From NCBI GenBank assembly GCA_905116865.2, contig CAJHNH020002532.1, positions 20,001 through 84,000 of the forward strand: a stretch of DNA of 64,000 bases, read 5' to 3'. A model generated the notes under the pieces. It was not told where the DNA came from. It was given only the letters and a program-made list of their open reading frames with translations, and searched no databases. The stretch's first letter is position 1. Every line of letters begins with the position of its first letter. The stretch is from Candidula unifasciata (lineage: Eukaryota > Mollusca > Gastropoda > Stylommatophora > Geomitridae). This document shows positions 39,379 to 51,385 of the stretch, piece by piece. The translations under genes were made by a program, and so were the position numbers.

Positions 39379-40148
39379 TTACCAGGGTAACTTCAAATTT
39401 AAGATAAATTCCGTCTGCTCACAAAGGAGGGTGTTGTTGATTTGTGCTGTTAAGGCTTCTGCGATTCTCAAAAGTCTCCTGTTCGGAGTGTGGTAAATTA
39501 CATGGAAACCAGTGTCTGTGTTAATTATGTGTCCGGAATTAAGTAAATGACGTCCAATGGAAGAAGCGGGTTCTTTCCTCTTGATTGATTTCGTTCGGGG
39601 TAGGGTTGGGTGGGTGCAATGACGTTTGATGAAACCTATGGGATGCCCATTCAGTAGTAATGTTGAATCGAGAGTTTTAATTTCTGCAGCCAGTGTGTCT
39701 TCGGTGCAAATCTTTCTGGCCCGGTTGAACAAGCTTCTCACTACGCCACGTTTGTACTGAATAGGTACGAAACTGTAAAAAGTTTAGACACTAGCCAGTC
39801 CATGTTTCTTTTCGGTACACGGATCTTTGCGTACTACCGTCCTCTTTACGTGCAATAAGTACATCAAGGAATGGTAAAGTGCCGTCATGTTCGTGTTGTA
39901 ACGATAATGTGACGTGTCTGTGTGACTGGTTCATGGTGGTATGGAACGCAGTGGCTTGCTGTTTGTCAGCAGTTACTATTAGAATGTCATCTACGTACCG
40001 ACGGTACAAAAACAAATCTCTGATGTGGGCCGATCTGCTATTTTCGAGATGTGCCATGAAGATGTCGGCCAAGATGGGACCTAGTGGGTTACCCATGGCT
40101 ACTCCATCTTTTTCATAGCTACTTATTTTTTTTAAAAATAATCCTTTT
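39379..40148 (-). mobile_element. Penelope-like element, truncated
   Basis: The minus strand encodes reverse transcriptase segments DGVAMGNPLGPILADIF, YRRYVDDILIV (catalytic YVDD) and LPFLDVLIARKEDGS, then YRKETWTG. After a frameshift and a stop near 39765 the linker continues (SFVPIQYKRG, VRSLFNRARKICTEDTL). The end reads SSIGRHLLNSGHI, FHVIYHTPNRRLLRIAEAL and LNLKLPW. The central part of the expected GIY-YIG endonuclease, including the GIY and YIG motifs, is missing, apparently by deletion after RTKSIKRKEP. The 5' side is cut where a SINE begins. The family copies RNA with reverse transcriptase and integrates using the GIY-YIG nuclease. Confidence 0.9.
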
Positions 40149-40149
40149 T

Positions 40150-40410
40150 CTAAGCCTTCAGATGCATAGGGCATATAGTGCTTGACTTATACTTTATAGA
40201 ACAATCGACGCCTAAAGGGAACCGGGGGAGGGGGGGGGGGTTGTTGTTGTGGTCAACATTACATCGGCCACCCTTACTTCCCATAATTTTACCTAGTAAA
40301 CATTTAAGGGTCGAGCAAAGAGCCAACGTAATTTTATTTCATTCGGATTTGATCTCACGACCATAGGATCCGCAGGCGAATGTCTAGCCGCTACCCCAAG
40401 TTGGTCGCCA
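40150..40410 (-). mobile_element. SINE family A copy
   Basis: The left end AAGCCTTCAGATGCATAGGG and the blocks ACTTTATAGAACAATCGACG, GTTGTGGTCAACATTACATC and AGGCGAATGTCTAGCCGCTA match the family. A 10-base G run (40231-40240) sits inside it. It directly abuts the truncated Penelope-like element. Confidence 0.68.
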
Positions 40411-40687
40411 GGAATAAATAGTGTATGGTAAATGGTTTGTACGTTTTGTATTTGTATTAAGTTGTCGTTGATGTAGTAGTCGTACGGACTACGATCGCAG
40501 TTTCATATTCAGGACGTAGAGGACTGATTTATCTGAGAGCGTTATGGCAGTAGATGGCATTGCGCTGATGTCAACACATGCTTAAATTAGTTCGCGACAT
40601 CGTGTTATTGACAAGCAACTTACTGACTACACGAATGATGTTTAAATAGTAAGTATGTGTTTTAAATGTAGTATTTTTATTTAGAGT

Positions 40688-40810
40688 TCACAGCAGTAAA
40701 CTGCGGACCAGAGTTCTTGTTTTTCATCCACTTTTAGACCTGTATTGACTAGAATTTGCGTTTCGCGTACACATCCGTTTTACAGAGCTGGTTTAACTGT
40801 ATGCAGACTG
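40688..40810 (-). mobile_element. GAA-tailed repeat, family C, partial
   Basis: Minus orientation: TTTTTCATCCACTTTTAGAC and ACACATCCGTTTTACAGAGC correspond to the middle of the family. The GAA tail is not present. Confidence 0.5.
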
Positions 40811-41169
40811 TTGGTGCCTAATCTCACGGGCTGATCAACTCCAGTTTCAAAGAAACTACCATTATTCTTTGCTACTTACGTGTTTGTTAGAGGGAATTAG
40901 GTCTATCCGTTCTCTACCCCCACCCCCTTTATTTTTCACCCTCCCATCCTCAGTGGAGCCCTGGAGCCCAAATGTGCACAAGACTAAGTAAAAGTGGTGG
41001 TCTGTTACCTTCTCTCGACGAGTCGCATCTTTGTCTCGTCCTGAAGTTTAGAGTTGCAGTTTTGTTTATGATCGGTTTGTTTCCGTCCTTTTTTCCCCCT
41101 TACCCTATTCCTCTCCCCTATGGGTTCCAGCTCCTTATTTCGAAGAAAAGAGAACAGACCTAATGCCTC

Positions 41170-41385
41170 CCTAACAAGCATATCGTAAAAGGTGACTAAT
41201 GTGCTCTGTATCCTTCGATGTCTAAGCACACGTGCCCGAAAGACAAGGAACCAAAGATGTGCACAAAAAAGCCATACATGTAAAACGGATGTGCAGGCTA
41301 ATCTCAAGTTTTGAATCAGGACGAAATCCCAAAGTGGATGAATAACTGTCTCCCCAAGTTTACTTTAGAGGACGCTAAGAAGAAG
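41170..41385 (+). mobile_element. GAA-tailed repeat, family C
   Basis: Has ACAAGGAACCAAAGATGTGC, CATGTAAAACGGATGTGCAG, CTCAAGTTTTGAATCAGGAC and a short tail GCTAAGAAGAAG. The frame still gives CKTDVQANLKF-like residues but contains stops. Confidence 0.55.
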
Positions 41386-42239
41386 AATTCCCCTGAATAT
41401 ATCACAATGATTTTATCCTATCCGCTGTCTAGCTTCATTTCGCCTTTACAATGTTTCATCAAGACTTTCCCATAACCCGTAAGGGGATATTTGCTAGAAA
41501 CATTTTTATTTTAGCTTACATTTTGCCTATCTCTGATTTTCTATGTTTTTTTTTAAACTAGTTTTTCAGGCAATTCCCCATGCATTTTCCTTTATATTTT
41601 CTCCGTTTTTCCATTTATCTTGTACTCCTAAAGCAAGAAACTTCTAGACAATTCTAACCTGCTTCTGCAGCTATATTTAAAAAACACTCTGTCATTTTGA
41701 AAATATTCTTAAAACAAAAATTGCAGAGAATAATTAATAATTGTTAAACCTTATAATAAAAAGCTGCTGAACTCGCTGAATCGAACCAAAGACTTGAATT
41801 ACATCCGGTGTGAACAGGAGCATCAGTCAATTTCTGAATGGCAGTTAGTTTCTCCTCTATTTCTACTTAATTTAATAACTGTATTTTCGTGCTGTCTGTT
41901 TTTCTATTCTAATGATAGCTGGAGACAATTGTTCTCAGCCCTGTCTGTATTGAATACCAAGTTTACCAAGTTTGAAAAAAATATATATCGATGAATGAAT
42001 CGGCGCAGAAGGCATTCAAAGCGTCAACATTTTTCCCCTAGATATTTTCCCCAGATGGATGCTTGCAGACTGTCGTCGAGTGGCTGATATTTGGCAGCTA
42101 CGCTTTTGTCCCAAGAGAATTCCTTACCGAGTTCCCGGAGCTTTATTTTTCTTTTACCTGACCTATTTTTCGACCAGCGAATCCCAAAGCTTGCAATGTT
42201 GCCTCAAAAGGTTGAATGTTGAGTTAAGAATCGACATGA
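41386..42239. other. Unassigned, AT-rich
   Basis: Nothing recognised. Confidence 0.4.
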
Positions 42240-42705
42240 TAGCACTGGGTCATAAGTACAGCTTCCCAGACTTCAGCAGCAAACGAAGAGTTTCAATTCC
42301 GATGGCATCGGTAAATATTTGATTGCATATCCTTCTCGCCTTTCGCTTGAGTGTTAATTGTCGGCCAGATTTATTGGAACACGTAGCAGTGTGTCATTGT
42401 CCTCAGGCCATAATGATCTGTTTGTGCCTCCGCACTGTTCACTGACTCCCAAAGGGTCCTAACAACATCTAGCTTGTCATTTCCTAATTCACCACCAAGT
42501 GGTCTAGAAACGGCCAGTCTATCTGTTCTTTTCCCAACACACCAGCATAACCTTGAGAAAATATCCAAACAACGCTAACTACCCAGGACCTTTGAAGCGA
42601 CTCTGCCACTCTGCGCGTAGCTTTCCTGTCTCCACCTCTCTCAACATGCTGTGTGAGTCAGTTACAATTACGTCATGTGTATACAGCTGTTTATCCAGCT
42701 AATGG
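42240..42705 (-). mobile_element. LINE 3' fragment with RNase H remnant
   Basis: The minus strand reads VIVTDSHSMLREVETGKLRA and EWQSR, then, after frame changes, KRTDRLAVSRPLG and VRTLWESVNSAEAQTDHYGL, ending with an IGIETLRLLLKSG remnant. The order matches the intact RNase H ORF at 44192-45158 and the dead copy at 5936-6345. Confidence 0.7.
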
Positions 42706-43125
42706 AATCAGCACTGACTACCCTAAACCTTGTTATCAAACTGGATGTTGTGATATCATATGACAAGGTTTTGTTGCAATAAGCGACATTCATTTGCTCT
42801 TGCCATGATCCCCCACGAGCTTCGTCTGCTTCATCTGTCACATCACCTAGTAGGGAATTGTTATAAATCATTTGTATGTATACGTGCGTCTAAAGGTACA
42901 GTGGAAATATATGCCATATAGTGATGACCTCAATTATCAAAATATTCTAAATACTATGAAATATTACGATTTCACATTTTCTAGATACCGCCATAGAACG
43001 CTCACTGGCCAGCTTCTTTGCATGTTACGACCCGAATTAGACAGTCCACATAATTTTGTGTTTGGGTATTCTGAAATCCACTTTCATAAGACAGGGTTGA
43101 CGCCAAATCAAAATTTGAAAGACCC
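42706..43125. other. Unassigned
   Basis: Nothing recognised between the LINE fragment and the (TATG)n array. Confidence 0.4.
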
Positions 43126-43627
43126 ATGCATGAATGTATGTATGTATGTATGTATGTATGTATGTATGTATGTATGTATGTATGTATGTATGTATGTATG
43201 TATGTATGTATGTATGTGTATGTATGTATGTATGTATGTATGTATGTATGTATGTATGTATGTATGTATGTATGTATGTATGTATGTATGTATGTATGTA
43301 TGTATGTATGTATGTATGTATGTATGTATGTATGTATGTATGTATGTATGTATGTATGTATGTATGTATGTATGTATGTATGTATGTATGTATGTATGTA
43401 TGTATGTATGCATGCATGCATGCATGCATGCATGCATGCATGCATGCATGTATGTATGTATGTATGTATGTATGTATGTATGTATGTATGTATGTATGTA
43501 TGTATGTATGTATGTATGTATGTATGTATGTATGTATGTATGTATGTATGTATGTATGTATGTATGTATGTATGTATGTATGTATGTATGTATGTATGTA
43601 TGTATGTATGTATGTGTGTATGTATGC
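43126..43627 (+). repeat. (TATG)n microsatellite with (CATG)n block
   Basis: About 500 bp of TATG with a TGTG break near 43216-43219 and an internal block of CATG units at about 43408-43450. CATG is self-complementary while TATG is not. Long open frames on both strands (cysteine/methionine/tyrosine or histidine/threonine/tyrosine repeats) are artefacts. Confidence 0.97.
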
Positions 43628-44035
43628 CACGTTTGTGGCATTTCCAGTCCTAGTTGTGGAGGCTTTTTCTTAAGTTTAGTTGAATTGGGACTGGGTTCCG
43701 GAGCTTTATGTGAGACACATCTGTCTCGTCAGTATATATCTTTATCTGCCCCCGGGTCAGCAGGTCTTACCCTGGCTAGAAGATCCAGACTAAATAAGGT
43801 GGTGTGTCTAGCTTACATTCTCTCGTGTCTGTGCGTGTAATTAGATCCGTTTTCATCATCATGATCTAGTCGTCTGAGGGGCAAAGTGGGCAATCCTTTT
43901 CCTCTCAAACCTCCAGATTTGTGATAATAATATACATTTATAGAAGCCACAACGTTTACTGCTTCTATTGCCTTCTCACATTTAGCCTCTTAAAAAAAAA
44001 AAAAAAAACTATCATTTAGAGATTTGGTAGAGTAG
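43628..44035. other. Unassigned
   Basis: An A run near 43991-44007. No gene or repeat family recognised. Confidence 0.4.
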
Positions 44036-44175
44036 TTTAGAACTACTATAAAATGAAATGCCTTAGAAGAGCTGCAGAAGTTTAACAGGAAGACAGAATA
44101 CGAAATCACAAAATCAGACGAATGCTAGGTATAAAGCCAGTCTTACAGGTCATCAAAGAACAACAAATGAAGTGG

Positions 44176-45158
44176 TTAGTTAGTTAGTTAGTTAGTTAGT
44201 TGGGTTATCCTCATTGCACTCTGGACATGTCCATAGGTGCTCAGATCCTCCCCTCAGTATGAACCCCAACGTCCGATGGCTAATAGTACCAGTTCTATGT
44301 TGATTAACAAGTCTTCTGGCGTAGCTGGTGTGCGTCTCGTTTTTTGCTGTGCCGATCTTAATTCCCAAGTCTGCCATTCTGGCGAGTGATGTGGATTCAC
44401 TGCCACCAAAGTCCTCTATTCTTCCGATTTCTCTGAGGGCATTGATAATATCAGCATGATCCATAGGCTGACCGTCGGTAGTGATAGCGGATCCAGCCAA
44501 CCTGTCAGCTCTTTCATTTCCATCGACGCCTGCGTGTCCCGGAACAAAAATAAAGGTGACTCCACGAACAGTGGACTTCTGTGATGATTCAAGCCATTGT
44601 CTTCGCACTGAACCTGCCTGAACCCTCCGGATCATACTCATTGAATCACTGAGTATACACACGCGGGTGTATTTTTGTGTTTCAAGCCAGGCAAGCGCTT
44701 GTGTCACTGCCATCACCTCCATCGTCATGCTGCTGGTTGTCATGGAGAAGGCGCCGTTGGCTTCTTTGACTGTTCTGCCCGCTGAGCGTGCTGTAAATGC
44801 CCATGCGCTTCTTCTTTGGCGTATAACGGATCCGTCTGTATAGATTATTGCATCTGCTTCGTCTGAATTTTCACCGATGAGAGCGTTGACCTCTGCATTA
44901 ACAGCAACAGGATTCTCTTCTCTACATCGCCTGTTGAGTGTGACAATACAGGAAAATGTACAAATAAACGCCTGAGGCACCGGTATCCATTCTGCACCAG
45001 GTATGATGTCGGTTAGGCTGCATATTTGCCTAATGACATCTTCTGCCCGACCTAGCCACGATTTCCCCCTCTTCAGTCTGTCGCCCTTTTCACTAAAAAG
45101 CGCTTGATGCAGTGGGTGTTTCTTATCAGCGCATATTTTGAGATATGCCCGAGCCCTC
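44176..45158 (-). mobile_element. Young LINE with RNase H and (CTAA)n tail
   Basis: A 983-bp minus-strand insertion. Its 3' end is a tetranucleotide tail, seen as (TTAG)6 at 44176-44201. Flanking 12-bp direct repeats CAAATGAAGTGG (44164-44175 and 45159-45170) are perfect. The coding part is uninterrupted, unlike all other LINE fragments here, so it is among the youngest insertions. The 5' truncation removed the reverse transcriptase. Dead relatives are at 5936-6345 and 42240-42705. Confidence 0.88.
44192..45158 (-). CDS. LINE RNase H domain ORF, 5'-truncated, intact
   Basis: An open frame of about 320 codons within the insertion (the frame extends about 21 codons further into host sequence, where its first methionine lies, so no true start is present). 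In the 342-residue frame, RNase H catalytic residues are all visible: D128 in IIYTDGS, E168 in SMTMEVMA, D192 in ILSDSMSM, H229 in VPGHAGVDGN and D239 in ERADRLAG. The C-terminus has THTSYARRLVNQHRTGTISH and the CPEC motif. RNase H would degrade the RNA strand of the hybrid in retrotransposition. Without reverse transcriptase the copy cannot mobilise itself. Clade (I, ingi or related) is not settled. Confidence 0.85.
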
Positions 45159-45400
45159 CAAATGAAGTGGTGTGGACACCTAACAAGAATGTCCTGGTAA
45201 TATCTGCCACAACGAGTCACACTGAAACGTTACAACTGGTATAGAGCGAGTGGAAGACCTCGGAAAAAAAGAAGTGATGGCATTAGGAACAGCCTTACAA
45301 AAAAGAACGAACATAAGTCTTAATAGTGCTCTTAACAAAGCTCATCAGCGAATATACATACTTCGCGGAGGTACTAGGTGGAAGAGAAGAAGTTTAGAAC

Positions 45401-48400
45401 TGCAGCATTGATAGACAACTTGAGAAATACAATTGTGTGTTCTAACGAAATGTTCCACAAACTCTCCATATCGAGCATTTCAGGATGATGGCAATTAGAA
45501 GAGAGTTAATGTTCATAATTTGTTTGCCACTTCATGAGAACGACAGATTCAAATTCACTAAGCCATTCTGGTAGTTAGGAATTTACACCTTCACATAAAA
45601 CCAACAAAAAGACAGTTTCTTCAACTCCTGACAATCCTTTCTCATAGAAGCTTCCTCTAGCACCATATGGCGGGAAATGCCCTTTCACTGCTGCTCTAAA
45701 GTCAGTGCATCGTTGTCACATATCACTCCTGTCGCGTGCCTAATGTAAGGATTCCTCCTTCAGAACCAACAGCACTCAGAGATAATTATGTTGAGTCGTT
45801 TGGCTCGTATTGGTCTAAGGGATTCCCCGTGGCCAATATACGATCAACTTATCTCTGGAGTAGGGCAACTCAAGTATTGGCACTACAAAATATATCAGTA
45901 TATAAATACAATATTTCTAGGCACACTTGGCTGGACACCCCCACTACTTACTAAAGAAAGCCCCCAGGTTATGATAGTTCATTATCATAACCATGTTAAC
46001 ACATATAATGAAGATACATACACATACAACTGCTAAACACTTAAGAAGGTGACATAGAGAAACCTAAGTCAGCCATGAAAATGAATGCATGTATTTAGTA
46101 TAATATATGTACAAAAACAATTGAAGTGAATTCCAGCTATCAGTGAAAGAATCTCAGCACTAATGTCTAGATCCTAAGGAAACTAGGCAGACAGCCGGTC
46201 CTGGAGGTGACTATATGTCATCATTGGAACCAAGGAGCTGTGAGGAATAAAGCACATAAGGCATCAAACTGCACTTAGCCTCTTTCTGTCTATGATGCCT
46301 CCCTCAGCTCCTGATGATTCGACTGTCTTTGACTCTGGTAATTCTGCTCAACTGGATCAGGTAGTGAAAGAGTACTTCACCATAGAGGACACAGCAACTG
46401 TACCGGTATTCAGCAAGTCTCTCCCACCAGTTAGGTCACAACAGGGACTCTGAGCTACATCAAGCTCTGGCACTGGTTGATGTTTGAGGTACCATCTCCC
46501 ACATGTTGGAGTTGTCAGGAACCTTCACAGGTGTTAGCTGGTGGGTAACAGTTTGTTTCTGGTGGTTTGATGGTTGGTGGGTGTGGGTTGGACTGTGAAA
46601 CTTCTGCCAGCTCTTCACAAAAGATACATCCTGTCAAGAAAATAACTCAACATTAGTCATCACCAAGAGGGTAACATCTTGACAGGAAAGACAGAGCAAG
46701 CATCAGTCATCAACCCCCATCTGCTGACTCCCCCCTGCTCTCCTGTTTCATTCCTCAGATTGCCTCTCCAGACCAAAAGACATAAGTCTCCTATATTTAT
46801 CTGTCTGTTTAGTGCAAGAGAAGGCAAGTCAGATATACAGTGGAGATAGATAAAGTGGTCTAACACATATATCACTCTCTCTCTCCCCCTCACTCTGCAC
46901 ACAGACACCAATATTTACTGTCAGTACCTGCATTCACTAGCTTTCCCAACCGCCCGTCTTACCATCCACCGATCTGGGTCAAACACACACATACTTTGAT
47001 TAACAAAGCCCTGACCCAATTCTGTCCCCATTTCGTATGTACAGATTCTATAGTTAGTTTAAAACGTACACAATTGTAAGGGTATTAAGTTTTATCAGTA
47101 TGGGTGGTTTATTGAGGGCATAAGCTATTTAGTCTGTACAGTGGAAGATCTACGTTCGAATCCGCTTCTCTAGCGATCAAGAACAGTCGAACTAAGTGGG
47201 ATCACACAGCCGATACCGATCTCTCTACAGCAGTGACTACTTTACAAACATCATTCTAGGTGCTCGTAAACTATAATTAACTTACCCAAGCATATGTAAA
47301 AACTGAGACATTCCAGATTGCCTTGAAAAGTGAAATTTATACAGGCACAGATTAACACATCTGGACGTTTGAGAAGCTGGCAAGGAGAATAGCGTCACTT
47401 AGACACTTCAGGCGTTGGTAACAAAAGAAGTCCCTTGTATACTTGGGCAAGGAGTAAATCGGTTTCCACGAAACCTCAAATAACCCCCTATATATCTCCA
47501 AGAGATATACATTTAAAAATGGAGTTTAGTTAAAGTAACCAGAAAAGGCAGACATAATAATGTTGTCCAATAAAGGCCTATATATAAAGATATAAGGGAC
47601 TATATATTTCTGGGCGAGTCCAAGTTTGAATTTTGTGCAGATTACAGGTAAGACAGGTTATCAGCCTTACAGACCGATGCGTAATGGCTATCATTTCACG
47701 ACAATCGTTTAATCATATTCTCCAGCCGGTCCTAAATTCTGGTACTCTGGAATCGTCCAGGGAAACAATATAACTGATATGGTTGGAAGGGGCTTACCGA
47801 AATCTGACCTAGCTTGATTTTAATCCTTGATGTGTTAATCTTAAAGACTGTAATCCTGAAGGGATATAGCTACATACATCATCGGTCGACTAAACCTAAA
47901 CTTAGTAATGGAACCAGTTGTGAGTAATAAATGTGGTCAGATTGATTTTGGAAACATCCAGTCACAGACCTTCCTGTACAAATATGGGCCTATAGTGTGG
48001 TCATTCAATTAACGCTGTTTTTTTTTTTCGATAATATTTTAGTATTTACTTTTCCCGGGAAAGTGATGTTTTGCATGAGCTCCTAGTCTCGACGTTAATG
48101 TTTTACGCATAAAAATATCTAGACTGGGCTGTTGTATCGAAACAGAAGCTTTCTTTGTTATTTGTCCTCACTTGTACAATTTCACTTAGGTAAGAAAACA
48201 AATTTTACAGTATCGACTGGCGAGACACTAAACTAAGCACACAATTTTCCATAATACAACTTCTCACGGGGCTGTAAATAATCCAGCATACTTATTTTGT
48301 AGCGTTTTGCCATACTTTCACACTAGTTGTAATTGCATTCAGAATTTATTTAGAAAACAAGAAACGTTTAATTTTGTGAACTGTCGATTAGTTTCATACG

Positions 48401-48744
48401 AACATTGTCCTGTATAACTCTTAAAAGACAACAACAACAACAACAAAAAACAAAAAAGGAATCAGCATATATTTATAAACCTTGAAGAGCAAATATACAT
48501 TCTAATTACTTGATTGCCGGGATAAAAATCTGACATAACGTTGAGACTTAAGTAAATAATGATATATAAATTCATCCATTTATTCTAAACATCGGCACTA
48601 TTTTCTAAACGCACTACAGTACCTATTCTCAAAAGCGTCAAAGGCGCGAAAAGAATTATACTTTTACTCAACATGAGCTCGTCGATGTAAATGTCAACAA
48701 AACCATAAAGTGGCGTAAAGGACTATTTGTCCACGCCTTAGCCG
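45401..48744. other. Unassigned, 3.3 kb
   Basis: The largest stretch without assignment. At 46292-46454 a plus frame reads MPPSAPDDSTVFDSGNSAQL and VVKEYFTIEDTATVPVFSKS before a stop. It might be a scrap of an LTR retrotransposon polyprotein (BEL/Pao-like), but I cannot confirm this. At 47105-47260 there is a tRNA-like patch with the B-box-like ACGTTCGAATCCGC, possibly a SINE head. An ACA repeat lies near 48430-48450. Confidence 0.35.
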
Positions 48745-48978
48745 AATTAGTCAAATAGGGCTTGACCTCTATTTTATAGACAAATCGGCATACCGTGGGT
48801 GATATGGTCAGCGTGACACCAGCCTCCTTTACTTTCCTCGGCTTTATCTGATACCCATTTAAGTTTGGCTCGACTTGGGAGCAAAAGCCATTTTTGAAAA
48901 TACTTCAGCACTATCAGAATCCACTACCCTCGGTTCCACAGGCGATCGACTAGCCGCTACACCACGACAGCTCCCCAA
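48745..48978 (-). mobile_element. SINE family A copy
   Basis: One of the fuller copies: ATTTTATAGACAAATCGGCA, GTGGGTGATATGGTCAGCGT, TTTGGCTCGACTTGGGAGCA and at the right end GCGATCGACTAGCCGCTACA, all in minus orientation. Confidence 0.72.
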
Positions 48979-49370
48979 ATATCATACAGATCACACACAA
49001 AATATCCATCAACCGAACGTCGCCTGCTAAGAATGAATTGTCCTAACTGAACCCTATAACTGAACCTCTGGCGAGCAATAACCTGAGAATTAGTGACACC
49101 TCGTCGTCCATTATTGCCTATTCTGGTTGGATAAACGTCGCTGTTACACATGACTTTTCAAACCACATGTGACACGCTCTAGGAAGATAGCAGGAAAGTT
49201 TGCGGGACTGTATCTGAGTAGGGAGAACTAACATTTCAAAGAGATAACTACAAGTAACTTAATATGGTATAAATTTAAAGAATGTATTTATACAAACAAT
49301 ACCCTATACTTTTCTATAAATGGCATATATGTATTTGTGTGTATGTTTGTATTTGTGTGTGTGTGTGTGT

Positions 49371-49445
<75 letters not shown>

Positions 49446-50414
49446 GAAGAGATGAAGATTTACTTGTTCGTTAGGCTGTTTATTATTGACACGTTTTGAA
49501 GCTGTTTTATTGACGAGCATTTTACACCAATAAGTGGAGATTTGCAAACACAAAACATAGAAGTCTATTACTCCGGGTTTATCCACCATGGGTGGAAAAT
49601 ATACATATATTTCATAATCTTTGTGTGTATGTGTGTGTGTGCTTGGGGGGCTGGGGGGGGGGGGGACGTCGGTGGTAGGGAGTGTTTGTTGATGGGTTAC
49701 TTTATATGGTCACAGCTTCCGCTACTTTTAGTAATCGTAACACTTACCACATCCTGGATATATGGTTACTAACAATTTCAGGACAATAAATCATGACCTG
49801 ACTTTCGTCACAGATAAAATTGCAGCTTGAACCAGGCGGGTAGTTTATAGCCAACTGACGTACAGATATGAACATACATTTCCAAGACGAAATTCCATGT
49901 CACGCTTGAACTACAAGAAAGCAGAATGGAGTGAATGTTTAAATCTTACTTATCAATATACATCATCTTTCAACATCACAACCACACATCTGTACAAATC
50001 AATCAAACAGTTTGCAGAACTATATTGAGAACATCCATAGAAAGCGTACCAAGGGGAGCAAGAAAGATTAGAAAACAAGACATACATTTCAAACTTTGCA
50101 AAAAATAAAAGGAAACGTGCTGGTTATAAAAAGAGTCACAATGGTTCATATATTGATGGGTAGTCACAGAGAGTTCAGCAAAGAAAGCTGTTAAGTGATG
50201 GAGGAAATTGTATATATATTGAGTTGACCAATATAAAAATACATCTCCAGTTGTATAGCACATGCTATTGCGCTGGAGAACACAGTATCTATATTATTTA
50301 TTGATGCACCTTTGAGTCAAAACTAATTACACAGAAATATGGCTGCTCAGTATTACAAGCCACTACATAAAATGATCAGCATCTATATTTCAACAAACTT
50401 AGTCTCTACTGGGT
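48979..50414. other. Unassigned, with GA array and G run
   Basis: Apart from the (GA)n at 49373-49440 and a 13-base G run at 49653-49665, nothing is recognised. Confidence 0.4.
49373..49440 (+). repeat. (GT)n-(GA)n microsatellite
   Basis: A short GT run (49356-49371) passes into about 68 bp of GA. Confidence 0.93.
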
Positions 50415-50580
50415 GGAACGGGAAAACTAACCAAGCATGTTGTGCTCCAGTGGATTCCAGGCAAATGCGAAATTACAGGAAAAGAAACAGCTGACTACTT
50501 TCCCAGAAATAAGACAGAATAACTAAATAAAGGAGACTCGGCTTTTTTAGTTACTGTACATGACACACACTAATGTCTGA
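50415..50580 (+). mobile_element. Jockey-like RNase H scrap
   Basis: The plus strand reads HVVLQWIPGKCEITGKETAD, matching VVMQWIPSHCGVPGNEKAD of the element at 8604-10646, and then NKGDSAFLVTVHD, matching its DVPVTYH segment. The catalytic histidine is changed (HC to KC). Only this part of the domain is recognisable. Confidence 0.6.
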
Positions 50581-51289
50581 TTGAAATAACCTTCACGACT
50601 TTTCATTGGTTTTTTCCGAAATGTTAATTATTTTCTGATTGCCCCTTATCTATTTTCCGGAAGCTTACGTAATTAAATGGCGGATTAACCACGCGGCTCT
50701 TGTTTGACTGCGCTTCGTAAAGAATCCCGTAAAGACGATCCTTTTCTCATCAGTCTTCATGAAAGAGGGTTTGTCTGTCATCCCCAGAGACTGTAAAATA
50801 ACAGATCGCCGATAGATTAGTTCATATCTGTGAAGGAGGTAAACAGGTTGCATTAGACAGAATACCATTGCATCTAGGATAGCTTATAAACGAGAAATCA
50901 GAGAGAAAAGAAAATGCACAGTAACCACAAACGAGAATTGACGTGTCAAAAGTCAGAGGTTGAAGAAAGTAATCACGCTAGAGAACCGAGCGGGTGTCGA
51001 AGATAACTGAAGACAGTTTGCGCGAGCAGTTTGTGTGTAGGGTTGGGTGAGTATTTGCAGACAGCTCCATGTTCAGAGAAAAGCAGCTGCTATCGACCTT
51101 TATTGCTGTACACTGAGCGCAGTTGTATGTACTTATTTATTATCTTTCTTTTATAGACGAACACCCTGACACATACACACATACACAGACAAATACATAC
51201 CTGGAGGCATAGACACAGAGATAATACATCCATAAACACAGACACACATACATACACACATATACACGCCTACATGCATACATGCATTC
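50581..51289. other. Unassigned
   Basis: Nothing recognised. CA-rich sequence near 51168-51270 leads into the CATA array. Confidence 0.4.
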
Positions 51290-51354
51290 ATCCATCCATC
51301 CATTCATACGTAGATACATAGATACATACATACATACACACATACACACATACA

Positions 51355-51385
<31 letters not shown>

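Larger units (their letters stand above)
44036..45400 (+). mobile_element. RTE-like LINE interrupted by a second LINE
   Basis: The plus-strand host is an RTE-like C-terminus. Left part (44036-44175): a degraded MKCLRRAAEV-like segment, RIRNHKIRRMLGIKPVLQVI-type residues, then KEQQMKW. Right part (45159-45400): KWCGHLTRM, ASGRPRKKRSDGIRNSL and the tail of the ORF. The two parts are separated by a minus-strand insertion flanked by the 12-mer CAAATGAAGTGG. Joining them without one repeat copy keeps the same frame through QQMKWCGHL. Confidence 0.75.

Noticed and set aside
42872..43840. 322-residue open frame with CMYV repeats, and minus-strand HTYI repeat frames
   Set aside because: Stop-free (TATG)n array extended by chance flanks on both sides.
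46292..46454. LTR retrotransposon (BEL/Pao) gene
   Set aside because: Only about fifty codons are open and no reverse transcriptase, protease or LTR is visible nearby.
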